64,000 bases of DNA from Maricaulis maris MCS10 (GTDB taxonomy: Bacteria > Pseudomonadota > Alphaproteobacteria > Caulobacterales > Maricaulaceae): NCBI RefSeq assembly GCF_000014745.1, contig NC_008347.1:2806001-2870000 (forward strand). The letters are read 5' to 3'. The notes under the pieces were generated by a model that did not search any database, was not told where the DNA came from, and saw only the letters and a program-made list of their open reading frames with translations. Shown in pieces: positions 25,738-33,605 of the stretch (position 1 is the first letter of the stretch; each line of letters opens with the position of its first letter). Made by a program: the position numbers and the translations under genes.

Positions 25738-28470
25738 ATGCACCGCTTACTCGCGGCGACCTTCGCGGCAGCCCTGTCCTTTACAGGTCTGACCAGCGCC
25801 CAGGTCCCGGATGTCGACATTCCGTTTGAACAATTCGAGCTCGAAAACGGCCTGACCGTCGTGGTCCACGAGGACCGCAAGGCGCCAATCGTGGCCGTCT
25901 CGATCTGGTATGGCGTCGGATCCGGCGCCGAGCCGGAAGGCCGGACCGGCTTTGCCCACCTGTTCGAACACCTGATGTTCAACGGGTCGGAAAACTATAA
26001 TGACGAGTATTTCGGTCCGTTCGAGCAGGTCGGTGCGACCGGCATGAACGGCACCACCTGGTTTGACCGCACCAACTACTTCCAGACCGTGCCGACACCG
26101 GCGCTGGAAATGGCCCTGTGGATGGAATCCGACCGGATGACCCACATGCTCGGCGCAATTGACCAGGACCGCCTCGATGAACAACGCGGCGTCGTCCAGA
26201 ACGAAAAACGCCAGGGCGACAACCAGCCTTACGGCATGGTCGAGTATTCGCAGCTGCGTGCCCTCTTCCCGGAAGGCCATCCCTACGCCCACTCGACCAT
26301 CGGTTCGATGGACGATCTGGACGCCGCCTCGCTGGACGATGTGCGTGAGTGGTTCCTTGAATATTACGGCGCCACCAATGCCGTCCTCGTTCTGGCCGGT
26401 GACATCAATGCCGAAGAAGCCCGTCCGCTGGTCGAGCGCTATTTCGGTGACGCCCCGGTCGGCCCGCCGCTGAACCGCATCAATGAGTGGATCCCGGAAC
26501 GCCGCTACGACACTACCGAAGTGCTCTATGATGACGTGCCGCAATCGCGCATCTACCGCACCTGGGTCGTGCCGGGACGGATCACGGCCGAGCGCAATGA
26601 CCTGCAACTCTTCGCCACCGTCCTTGGCGGCGGTCGCACATCGCGCCTGTACCAGGACTTCGTGTTCGGGCGTCAGGTTGCCACGAGCGCATTCGCCTAT
26701 GTCGAAGCTCACCAGCTGGCCAGCCAGTTCCATATCGAAGTCACGCTCAATCCGGGCGAGGACGTCGAAGCGGCCTCGGCCCGGATCGACGAGATCGTCG
26801 CCGAACTGCTCGCCGAAGGTCCGACCGATGACGAGCTGGCCGCCGCCCGCACCCGCATCAATGCCGGTGTCGTGCGCGGTCTGGAACAGATCGGCGGCTT
26901 TGGCGGCAAGGCCGTCACCCTCGCCGAGGGCGCGCTCTATGCCGGTGATCCCGGCTTCTGGCGCACCCAGCTGGAGCGTCTCAACAATGCCGACGCTGAC
27001 CAGGTCACGGCAACGGCCAATGAATGGCTGACCACCGGTTCGCACGAAATCACCGTGCTGCCCTTCGGCCAGTATGCCAGCGTTGAAACCGATGCTGACC
27101 GCTCGGCCCTGCCGGTCGTGGATTCGACCCCGGAACTGGTCTGGCCGACGGTTGAAACCGCCGAGCTTTCCAACGGTGTCGACATTGTCTTCGTGCGCCG
27201 CGACGCTGTCCCGGTGGTCGAGATGCAGATGGTCTTTGATGCCGGCTATGCAGCCGACAGTGTGGAAGGCGGCCAACTCGGTCTTGCCAGCTTCACCATG
27301 AACCTGCTGGACGAAGGCGCCGGCCGGATGGATGCCACCGACATTGCCGCACGGGCCGAAAGCCTGGGTGCCAATCTCAATACGGGTGCTGGCCTGGACA
27401 CCTCCTCGGTGACCCTGTCGGCCCTGACCGCGAACCTGCGTCCGTCGGTCGAGTTGATGGCCACGGTCATCACTGATCCCAGCTTCCGGGATGAGGACAT
27501 CGACCGCGTCCGCGCCCAGACGCTGAACGGCATCCAGCAGGAGATGGCCAATCCGATTGCCATTGCCCTGCGCATGCTGCCGCCGGAAATGTTCGGCGAG
27601 GGCCACGCCTATTCGGTGCCTTTCACCGGATCGGGCACACCGGAAGCGGTCACCGGCTTCACGCGTGCCGACCTACTGGCCCATCAGCAAGCCTGGTTGC
27701 GTCCGGACAACGCCACCCTGTTCATTGTCGGCGATACGACACTGGACGAGGTGACGCCGATCCTCGAGCGGGCCTTCCGTGGCTGGCGCGCACCCAGCGC
27801 TCCGCTGCCGACCAAGAACCTGACCGAGGCCAGCAATGCGGACGGGGCCCGGGTGATCATCATCGATCGTCCGAACTCGCCGCAATCGCTGATCCTGGCC
27901 GGCCTGATCGGCCCGTCCGGTTCGGTCGACAATCCGGAAGTCTACTCGGCCATGAATGACGCCATCGGCGGTTCCTTCACCGCCCGGGTCAACATGAACC
28001 TGCGTGAGGACAAGGGTTGGTCCTACGGTGCCCAGACCCTGCTCTGGGGCGCCCGTGGTCAGCGGCCCTGGCTGGTCTATGCACCGGTCCAGACTGACCG
28101 CACCTCGGACTCGCTCGCCGAACTCCTGCGCGAGTTTGACGAGTTCACCTCGACCAACCCGGCCACGGCCGAGGAGCTGCTGCGGTCGGTCAACAACTCG
28201 ACCCGCTCCCTGCCGGGTCAGTTCGAGACCTCGGCTGCGGTTCGCAACTCGCTGGCAAACAGCGCCAATCTGGGACGTGACTGGAATTATCCGGCCACGA
28301 TCACCGAGCGCTATCATGCGCTCGACCTGGAGACGGTCCGCGCTGCGGCACAGGAAGTCGTCCATCCCGAACAGCTGGTCTGGTTGATCATCGGCGATGC
28401 CGCCGAGATCGAAGCCGGTATCCGCGAACTGGACATGGGTGAAGTGGAAGTGCGCCGCTTGGAGCAATAG
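25738..28470 (+). CDS. Secreted M16 family zinc metallopeptidase
   Basis: A 910-residue periplasmic M16 peptidase with two repeats. The signal peptide is cleaved after LTSAQ or nearby. The zinc motif is HLFEH (His74, Glu77, His78), with the distal Glu in LDEQRGVVQNEKRQ. The second repeat (about 475-910) has lost the motif (QLGLASFTMNLLDEG) but keeps the fold and the arginine/tyrosine clamp region (LREDKGWSYGAQTLLWG). It is related to, but clearly distinct from, the lipoprotein M16 peptidase at 11080-13926. A GGGAGAG precedes the ATG and a strong terminator follows. Confidence 0.94.
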   Translation: MHRLLAATFAAALSFTGLTSAQVPDVDIPFEQFELENGLTVVVHEDRKAPIVAVSIWYGVGSGAEPEGRTGFAHLFEHLMFNGSENYNDEYFGPFEQVGATGMNGTTWFDRTNYFQTVPTPALEMALWMESDRMTHMLGAIDQDRLDEQRGVVQNEKRQGDNQPYGMVEYSQLRALFPEGHPYAHSTIGSMDDLDAASLDDVREWFLEYYGATNAVLVLAGDINAEEARPLVERYFGDAPVGPPLNRINEWIPERRYDTTEVLYDDVPQSRIYRTWVVPGRITAERNDLQLFATVLGGGRTSRLYQDFVFGRQVATSAFAYVEAHQLASQFHIEVTLNPGEDVEAASARIDEIVAELLAEGPTDDELAAARTRINAGVVRGLEQIGGFGGKAVTLAEGALYAGDPGFWRTQLERLNNADADQVTATANEWLTTGSHEITVLPFGQYASVETDADRSALPVVDSTPELVWPTVETAELSNGVDIVFVRRDAVPVVEMQMVFDAGYAADSVEGGQLGLASFTMNLLDEGAGRMDATDIAARAESLGANLNTGAGLDTSSVTLSALTANLRPSVELMATVITDPSFRDEDIDRVRAQTLNGIQQEMANPIAIALRMLPPEMFGEGHAYSVPFTGSGTPEAVTGFTRADLLAHQQAWLRPDNATLFIVGDTTLDEVTPILERAFRGWRAPSAPLPTKNLTEASNADGARVIIIDRPNSPQSLILAGLIGPSGSVDNPEVYSAMNDAIGGSFTARVNMNLREDKGWSYGAQTLLWGARGQRPWLVYAPVQTDRTSDSLAELLREFDEFTSTNPATAEELLRSVNNSTRSLPGQFETSAAVRNSLANSANLGRDWNYPATITERYHALDLETVRAAAQEVVHPEQLVWLIIGDAAEIEAGIRELDMGEVEVRRLEQ

Positions 28471-28506
28471 GCTCCGACAGGCAGCGACACAGCGCTGAAA
28501 CAAAGG

Positions 28507-28542
28507 CGGGCGCCGGAGGAAACTCCGGCGCCCGTTCTTTTT
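28507..28542 (+). terminator. Intrinsic terminator of the secreted M16 peptidase gene
   Basis: A perfect 12-bp stem, CGGGCGCCGGAG (28507-28518) and CTCCGGCGCCCG (28523-28534), has a GAAA tetraloop and is followed by TTCTTTTT. It lies 37 bp past the stop codon. Confidence 0.95.
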
Positions 28543-28558
28543 GCCTGGCATCCATCTG

Positions 28559-28580
28559 CCTTGGCGCGACTGTGCCAAGG
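28559..28580. repeat. Inverted repeat between two terminators
   Basis: CCTTGGC (28559-28565) and GCCAAGG (28574-28580) flank an 8-nt spacer, between the rightward terminator and the leftward one. It has no T tract and its function is unknown. Confidence 0.4.
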
Positions 28581-28593
28581 CGCGATCAGCCAC

Positions 28594-28627
28594 AAAAAAG
28601 GGCGGCCCCGTCACCGAGCCCGCCCTC
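28594..28627 (-). terminator. Intrinsic terminator of the SDR gene
   Basis: On the minus strand an AGGGCGG/CCGCCCT stem (arms at 28620-28626 and 28599-28605) with a long GC-rich loop runs into six T residues (A run at 28594-28599). It lies about 27 bp past the SDR stop. Confidence 0.8.
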
Positions 28628-28653
28628 TTGAATTTTAGGTCAGCGCCGCGCGC

Positions 28654-29433
28654 CTAGAACGCCCCGCGCGCCTGGGCCACACCGCCATCGACCACCACGG
28701 TCGAGCCGACGACATAATCGCCTGCCCGCGAGGCGAGGAAGATTGCGGCCCCGGCCATGTCGGACGGCTCACCGACCCGGCCCGACGGAACGCCCTGCGA
28801 CACCATGTCGGCATGGTCGCGGGCGACCTTGTTCATGCTGGACGCGAAGGCCCCCGGCGCAATCGCGGTGACATTGATGTTCTCCTTCGCCATTTCCAGG
28901 CCGAGGCGCTTGGTCAGATGGATGATGCCGGACTTGGACGCGGCATAGGAATAGGTCTCCATCATGTTCACCGACAGGCCGTCGATCGAGGCGATATTGA
29001 TCACCTTGGCCGGCTGTTGCGGCGAGGCCGCTGCCTTGAGGGCGCCGTGCAGGGCCTGGATCAGGAAGAAGGGCGTCTTGACATTGAGGTCCATGACCTT
29101 GTCCCAGCCGCTCTCGGGAAACTCGTCCAGCGGAGCGCCCCAGGCGGCACCGGCATTGTTGACCAGGATGTCGAGCTTGCTCTCATGCTCGAGGAATTTG
29201 GCGGCCAGCGCCTTCGCGCCGTCGGCGCCGGACGCATCACCTGGCAGGGCGATACACGTGCCGAATTCCGACAGCCGTTCGGCCGTGGCCAGGCATTCCG
29301 GCGCCTTGCGGGCCGTGATGTAGACCTTGGCCCCGGCCCGCACATAGCCTTCGGCGATCATCTCGCCAATGCCGCGCGACCCGCCGGTGATGAGCGCCAC
29401 ACGGCCCTTGAGGGAAAACAGATTGTCAAACAT
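28654..29433 (-). CDS. Short-chain dehydrogenase/reductase (RhlG-like)
   Basis: A 259-residue classical SDR, NAD(P)(H)-dependent. It has the cofactor motif TGGSRGIG near residue 16, NNAGAAWG, a Ser in NIASIDG, and the catalytic YSYAASK. The pattern FSLKGRVALITGGSRGIG plus SGWDKVMDLNVKTPFFLIQ recalls RhlG of Pseudomonas, a beta-ketoacyl reductase-like enzyme, more than FabG; substrate cannot be fixed from sequence. ATG at 29433 has GGGAGG 8 nt upstream. It is monocistronic with its own terminator. Confidence 0.9.
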   Translation of the reverse strand: MFDNLFSLKGRVALITGGSRGIGEMIAEGYVRAGAKVYITARKAPECLATAERLSEFGTCIALPGDASGADGAKALAAKFLEHESKLDILVNNAGAAWGAPLDEFPESGWDKVMDLNVKTPFFLIQALHGALKAAASPQQPAKVINIASIDGLSVNMMETYSYAASKSGIIHLTKRLGLEMAKENINVTAIAPGAFASSMNKVARDHADMVSQGVPSGRVGEPSDMAGAAIFLASRAGDYVVGSTVVVDGGVAQARGAF

Positions 29434-29537
29434 GGTACGGACCTCCCGCTTGGGTTTTCGTTTTGTTACGGGATGCGTAGCGGGTTGGCGCAAGACTGTC
29501 GAGGGTCGGGTATGGAAATACCTGACGATATGCGGAC

Positions 29538-31253
29538 TCAGGCCTGCGCGACGGTTCCGGCGTCCGGACAGGGGTCGGCGAGTTGGGCGGCAAGGGTGTT
29601 GATTTGGAGCGGTTTGCCGAGGCAGCCATCCATGCCGGCAGCCCGGTATCGCGCCCGATCCTCGGCCAGCGCGCTGGCCGTCAGCGCGTAAATCGGCGTG
29701 GCCGCGTTGAGCGGAATGTCATGGCGGATCCGGCGGGTCACAGCCATTCCGTCCATTCCCGGCATCTGGATATCCATCAGAATAGCGTCGAAGCGTTGCT
29801 CGGCCGCGCAGGCCAGGGCCGCCTCGCCGCCCTCCGCCAGCACACATTCATGCCCGAGATGCTGGAGCAGGGCCGTGGCCACAGTCCGGTTGATCGCCTG
29901 ATCGTCGACAACCAGCACCCGCAAGGTGCGACCAGCATTGGAAGCCACGCCTGAAACCGCGCCAGGCACGTCCGCATTCCGGCCCTCAAGCCGACCGACC
30001 GGCCCGGCCGGGACGGCCTCCAGACGGAAGTGAAAGCGCGAACCGGCGCCGGCTTCGCTCTCGACTGCCAGCTCACCACCCATCAACCGGGTCAGCTCTC
30101 GGCAAATGGTCAGACCCAGCCCGGTGCCGCCGAAATCGCGGGTCGTGGTGTCGTCGGCTTGGGCAAACCGGTCAAATATCCGCTCCCGGGCCTCCGCCGA
30201 AAGACCGATTCCGGTATCGCTGACCTCGAACTGCAATCCGCCCCCGCCGCCCGGCTCCGGGCGGACTGCCAGCCGGACCTCCCCGCGCTCAGTGAATTTG
30301 ACGGCATTGCCCACGAGGTTCCACATCACCTGGCGCAAGCGGACGGCATCGAGCGCGTAACAATTTTGCAGACTGTCATCATAGTCCAGTACCAGGGCGA
30401 TATCGCGGCCGCTGACCTGCACGCCAAACAAGCTGATCACCTCTTCACACAGGCCCCGCAGATCGCATGGCTCCTCCCGGATGACGATGGCGCCCTGGTC
30501 GAGCTTGGAGACGTCAAGAATATCGTTGAGCACAGTCACCAGCGCCGTGGCCGAGGCGTGGGCCGTGACCACGCCCTCGGCGTCGAGGCGGCCATCGGGT
30601 CCGTTGCGGGCCAGGTCCAGCAAGCCCAAAACGCCATTCATCGGCGTGCGGATCTCATGGCTCATATTGGCGAGAAAGGCAGACTTGGCTGCGTCGGCCT
30701 GCCGCGCCGCGACCAGCATCCGTTCCAGTGCCCGGACAAACCCGATCACACAGACCAGGCCCAACACAGTGGTCGTCGATAGCAGGAACAGCGCTGCAAC
30801 CCGCTCGGCCTCGGCCGAATAAGGCGTCGGCGATACCCATCCATTGATGTCGAACACCAACAGCAACCCGAAAAACCCGACCGACACGGCGCCATAGATG
30901 ATCGCGGACCGCGAGGTCAGGAAGAATCCGGCCGCCAGCGGCGCGATAATCTGCATTGGCGCGACATAGCCGGTCAGTCCGCCATTGGTCAGCGACGCCG
31001 CAAAGGCCATGATCTGGGCGGTCAGAATGAGCGCGTGGGCAATCCAGCGGTATTGCGTGGTGCGCCAGGCGATGAAGCCATAGCCATAAAACAGCGATAC
31101 AGCGACCAGCCCGGCAATCTTGGCCGGCGACCAGCCGGGCAACGCCAGCGACACCGCAGCCAGATAGCACAGCAGCACGGTCCCGAAGGCGATGCTGGTC
31201 ATCGCCAACACCCTGGACTTGCGACCGGCCTGAATGGTTTCGTCGTTGATCAC
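29538..31253 (-). CDS. Membrane hybrid histidine kinase
   Basis: About 571 residues. Five or six transmembrane helices occupy roughly residues 18-175 (for example IAFGTVLLCYLAAVSLAL and FLLSTTTVLGLVCVIGFV) without a large periplasmic domain. A HisKA domain follows with phospho-acceptor His199 in MSHEIRTPMNGVLG, then an HATPase domain (NLVGNAVKFT, VSDTGIGL, FGGTGLGLTIC). A C-terminal receiver domain holds the aspartate in ILMDIQMPGMDG and the Lys in GCLGKPLQ. The start is uncertain: GTG at 31253 gives a basic N-terminus before helix 1, ATG at 31202 has AGGG 8 nt upstream, and the frame extends to 31292. No Hpt or output regulator is adjacent. Confidence 0.88.
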   Translation of the reverse strand: MINDETIQAGRKSRVLAMTSIAFGTVLLCYLAAVSLALPGWSPAKIAGLVAVSLFYGYGFIAWRTTQYRWIAHALILTAQIMAFAASLTNGGLTGYVAPMQIIAPLAAGFFLTSRSAIIYGAVSVGFFGLLLVFDINGWVSPTPYSAEAERVAALFLLSTTTVLGLVCVIGFVRALERMLVAARQADAAKSAFLANMSHEIRTPMNGVLGLLDLARNGPDGRLDAEGVVTAHASATALVTVLNDILDVSKLDQGAIVIREEPCDLRGLCEEVISLFGVQVSGRDIALVLDYDDSLQNCYALDAVRLRQVMWNLVGNAVKFTERGEVRLAVRPEPGGGGGLQFEVSDTGIGLSAEARERIFDRFAQADDTTTRDFGGTGLGLTICRELTRLMGGELAVESEAGAGSRFHFRLEAVPAGPVGRLEGRNADVPGAVSGVASNAGRTLRVLVVDDQAINRTVATALLQHLGHECVLAEGGEAALACAAEQRFDAILMDIQMPGMDGMAVTRRIRHDIPLNAATPIYALTASALAEDRARYRAAGMDGCLGKPLQINTLAAQLADPCPDAGTVAQA

Positions 31254-31320
31254 GTCTTGCCCACGTCTCGCATCCCCCCAGGGACGGCGCACACACTATT
31301 CGGAAGAGCCTAGGGAAGGA

Positions 31321-31336
31321 TTAACCGGCCATTTAC
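31321..31336 (-). promoter_or_regulatory. CtrA-box-like site upstream of the hybrid kinase
   Basis: TTAA-N7-TTTAC on the plus strand is one mismatch from the CtrA consensus TTAA-N7-TTAAC. It lies about 70 bp upstream of the kinase GTG. CtrA control of signalling kinases is common in this group, but the evidence is only the motif. Confidence 0.3.
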
Positions 31337-31491
31337 GGTGATTTTTGGGTTTCATCCTGTCAGTTCAGCCAACTTGGCCCCGCCCTGCACCCCTTCCTTC
31401 TTCCCGGGGGGACCTCCCTCGGTTTTCGGGACGGTAGGCACGACCTCAGTCACTTGGGAGCGGAGTGTTTGTCGAAGCCGGACTCTATCGC

Positions 31492-31519
31492 TTGACACAT
31501 ATAAACATATCTTTATACG
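31492..31519 (+). promoter_or_regulatory. Promoter of the hom-metX-metB operon
   Basis: A perfect -35 TTGACA (31492-31497) and a -10 like TATACG (31514-31519) are spaced by 16 bp, in an AT-rich patch unusual for this genome. The predicted transcript would start within a few bases of the SAM-II aptamer, as expected for that class. Confidence 0.75.
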
Positions 31520-31523
31520 TGAA

Positions 31524-31578
31524 GTCGCGCCGATTTGATGTCTAGCTTGCGGGCGCGGAACAAGTGCGGCTAAAGCGG
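31524..31578 (+). ncRNA. SAM-II riboswitch
   Basis: An S-adenosylmethionine-sensing aptamer of the alphaproteobacterial SAM-II (metA) class. Stem P1 is CGCGCC (31526-31531) with GGCGCG (31552-31557). The loop carries the conserved GATTTG (31532-31537) and GCTTGC (31545-31550). The 3' part has GCGGCTAAAG (31566-31575), whose GCTA can pair with TAGC in the loop (31543-31546) to form the pseudoknot. It lies just after a good promoter and 95 nt before hom, in front of three methionine-pathway genes. SAM binding should lower expression. Whether it acts on transcription or translation is not clear, because the aptamer end is not at the ribosome site. Confidence 0.93.
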
Positions 31579-31673
31579 ATCGGACGAGGCAGCGGCAATC
31601 GCCACATTTCCCATTCGCCTCGGCAGTATCCAGCAATCGGCGTGTCGCGCTTTCCGCCCAGACGGAATGTGGA

Positions 31674-32669
31674 ATGATGTCCCTGGTTGCGGCGCTTGAT
31701 TACCCTCTCGACCTGGCCCCGACGACAGCCCTGAAGCCGCGCCTTCGCGTGGTCCTTCTGGGCTGTGGAACGGTCAATTCCGGCGTCCTCGCCGGCCTGG
31801 AAGACATGCCGGGCCAGGTCGAGATCGCCGCCATCGTCACGCGCCGGCCCCGCAATGAAAGCGAGGGGGCCTACGCTTGGCTGACCGATCTCACCGCCGC
31901 TTTCGACACCGGACCGGACCTGGTCATCGACGCCCTGCCCGACTGCGCGGCAGCCGAAAAGGCCCTCGCCCTGGCAGTTGAACGCGGCGTGCATGTGATC
32001 TCGGCCAACAAGGCGGTCATCGCCCGTCGCCCGGACCTGGAAGCAAAGGCCCGCCGGGCCGGCCTCGGTTTCGCCTATTCGGCAGCCGTGGGGGGCGGCG
32101 TTCCGGTGCTGGAAACGGTGGCACGTCTCAAAGCCTCCGGCGAGACGATCACCCGGGTACGCGGCGTGCTCAACGGCACCTCCAACTTCGTCCTCGGCCT
32201 GCTGGAAAAAGGAATTGGGTTCGACGACGCCATCGCCGCCGCCCAAGCCGCCGGATTTGCCGAAGAAGACCCCAGCGCTGATCTCGACGGTCTCGATGCT
32301 GCGGCCAAGCTGGCGCTGATCGCCCGCGCCGCTTTTGACATTGCCCCCGACCCCTACGCGATTCCCGCCGACAGCCTGTTCGACCTGTCGGTCGGCCAGA
32401 TCCTCGGCGCCCGCGAAAACGGCCTGCGCTACCGCCAGCTCGCCGAATTGTCGGTGCAGGCGGAGGGCGTCGTCGCGACGGTCCGGCTGCAGGCCCTCCC
32501 GGAAGATCACGCCCTTGCCCGGGTCGAGAACGAGGAGAATGCGGTCGAGATCGACTGCGCCAGCGGCACCCGCATCGTGCTCAACGGCAAGGGTGCCGGC
32601 CAGACACCGACCGCCGGGTCTGTCCTCTCCGACGTCCGGGCCCTGCTCGCCAATGGCGGTGCCGGATGA
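31674..32669 (+). CDS. hom: Homoserine dehydrogenase without ACT domain
   Basis: Reduces aspartate semialdehyde to homoserine. The 331-residue protein has a Rossmann N-terminus (VVLLGCGTVNSGV), NKAVIA, the catalytic-domain signature GVLNGTSNFVL, and EEDPSADLDGLDAAAKLAL with the active-site acidic residues and lysine. It ends after the catalytic domain: the C-terminal ACT domain that gives threonine feedback in typical Hom (about 430 residues) is absent. The last Gly of the nucleotide motif GxGxxG is Asn. Under a SAM-II riboswitch and overlapping metX by 4 bp, it looks like a methionine-dedicated isozyme whose control is by SAM rather than threonine. ATG at 31677 is an equally possible start. 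Confidence 0.93.
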   Translation: MMSLVAALDYPLDLAPTTALKPRLRVVLLGCGTVNSGVLAGLEDMPGQVEIAAIVTRRPRNESEGAYAWLTDLTAAFDTGPDLVIDALPDCAAAEKALALAVERGVHVISANKAVIARRPDLEAKARRAGLGFAYSAAVGGGVPVLETVARLKASGETITRVRGVLNGTSNFVLGLLEKGIGFDDAIAAAQAAGFAEEDPSADLDGLDAAAKLALIARAAFDIAPDPYAIPADSLFDLSVGQILGARENGLRYRQLAELSVQAEGVVATVRLQALPEDHALARVENEENAVEIDCASGTRIVLNGKGAGQTPTAGSVLSDVRALLANGGAG

Positions 32670-33604
32670 GCGTAACCCTGGAGCATCCACCCGCCCTTCG
32701 ATGTCGGGACATTTCCACCATCGCCCTGACCGCGACCGGCTCACCGGTCTCAGTAACCGGTCGCATCGCCGGGCCGGAGGGCGCGCCGGTCATTCTGGTA
32801 CTTGGCGGCATCTCCTTCGGCCGCCACGTCACCGACACAGCCAATGGCGATGGCTGGTGGCGGCAGCAGGCCGGGCCGGGCAAGGCGCTGGACACAAATC
32901 GCCACCGCATCCTGTCCTTCGACTTCATCGGCGCAGACATCCACCCCTTCCCCTCCACCCAGGACCAGGCTCGCGCCATTCTGGCTCTGGCCGACGCCGC
33001 CGACATCCGTGACTTCGCCATTGTCGGCTCCTCCTATGGCGGCATGATCGGACTGGCCCTGGCGTCGCTGGCACCGGAACGCGTGCGCGAACTCGTGGTC
33101 ATTTCCGCCGCCGACCGGGCCAGTGAAATGGCCCGCGCCTGGCGCTCCATCCAGAGGGACACGGTCGAGCTGGCATTGCGCCTTGGCGACGGCAAGGCCG
33201 GACTGGACCTCGCCCGCCGCCTGGCCCTGACCACCTATCGCACTCCGGACGAGTTCGAGGCACGCTTTGCCGACCCGGAGCCGGACAGCCGCGATGCCAA
33301 TGGCGTCACCGGCTATCTGGCAAAGAACGGCCAGCGCTATGCCGAACGGACTGATCCGAACCGCTTTCTGGCGCTGTCCCGGTCGATGGATGAACACCGC
33401 GTGGATGTCGAAACCATCACCTGCCCGGTCGCCTGGGTCGCCGTGATCGAGGATCGCCTTGTCCCCGCCGACCAGATTGCCGCTGCAGCCGATCGAACCC
33501 TGAACGGGCGCCTGATCAAAATCAGTTCGCTTTACGGTCACGATGCCTTCCTCAAGGAAGACACCCTTATCGCCGCCACTCTGGACGAGATTTTCGGGAG
33601 CTGA
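32666..33604 (+). CDS. metX: Homoserine O-acyltransferase, MetX family
   Basis: Activates homoserine by acylation for methionine synthesis. The 312-residue alpha/beta hydrolase fold has the nucleophile elbow GSSYGGM (Ser123), an acid in EDRLVP and the triad His in GHDAFL near residue 293, all in MetX order. It is shorter than classical MetX (about 370) and lacks part of the lid. Whether it uses acetyl-CoA or succinyl-CoA cannot be decided here; MetX-type enzymes of both kinds exist. It overlaps hom by 4 bp and is followed by metB 1 bp later. Confidence 0.88.
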   Translation: MSVTLEHPPALRCRDISTIALTATGSPVSVTGRIAGPEGAPVILVLGGISFGRHVTDTANGDGWWRQQAGPGKALDTNRHRILSFDFIGADIHPFPSTQDQARAILALADAADIRDFAIVGSSYGGMIGLALASLAPERVRELVVISAADRASEMARAWRSIQRDTVELALRLGDGKAGLDLARRLALTTYRTPDEFEARFADPEPDSRDANGVTGYLAKNGQRYAERTDPNRFLALSRSMDEHRVDVETITCPVAWVAVIEDRLVPADQIAAAADRTLNGRLIKISSLYGHDAFLKEDTLIAATLDEIFGS

Positions 33605-33605
33605 C

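Larger units (their letters stand above)
31254..31673. promoter_or_regulatory. Divergent regulatory region between the hybrid kinase and hom
   Basis: About 420 bp without a gene. It holds, left to right, a CtrA-box-like element (31321-31336), a stretch without recognisable features containing pyrimidine- and G-rich tracts, a GANTC site (31481-31485), the methionine operon promoter, the SAM-II aptamer, and about 95 nt of leader before the hom start. In that leader CGAGGC (31584-31589) and GCCTCG (31616-31621) could pair, as could CCACATT (31608-31614) with AATGTGG (31666-31672) at the start codon. These may be the expression platform. Confidence 0.6.
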
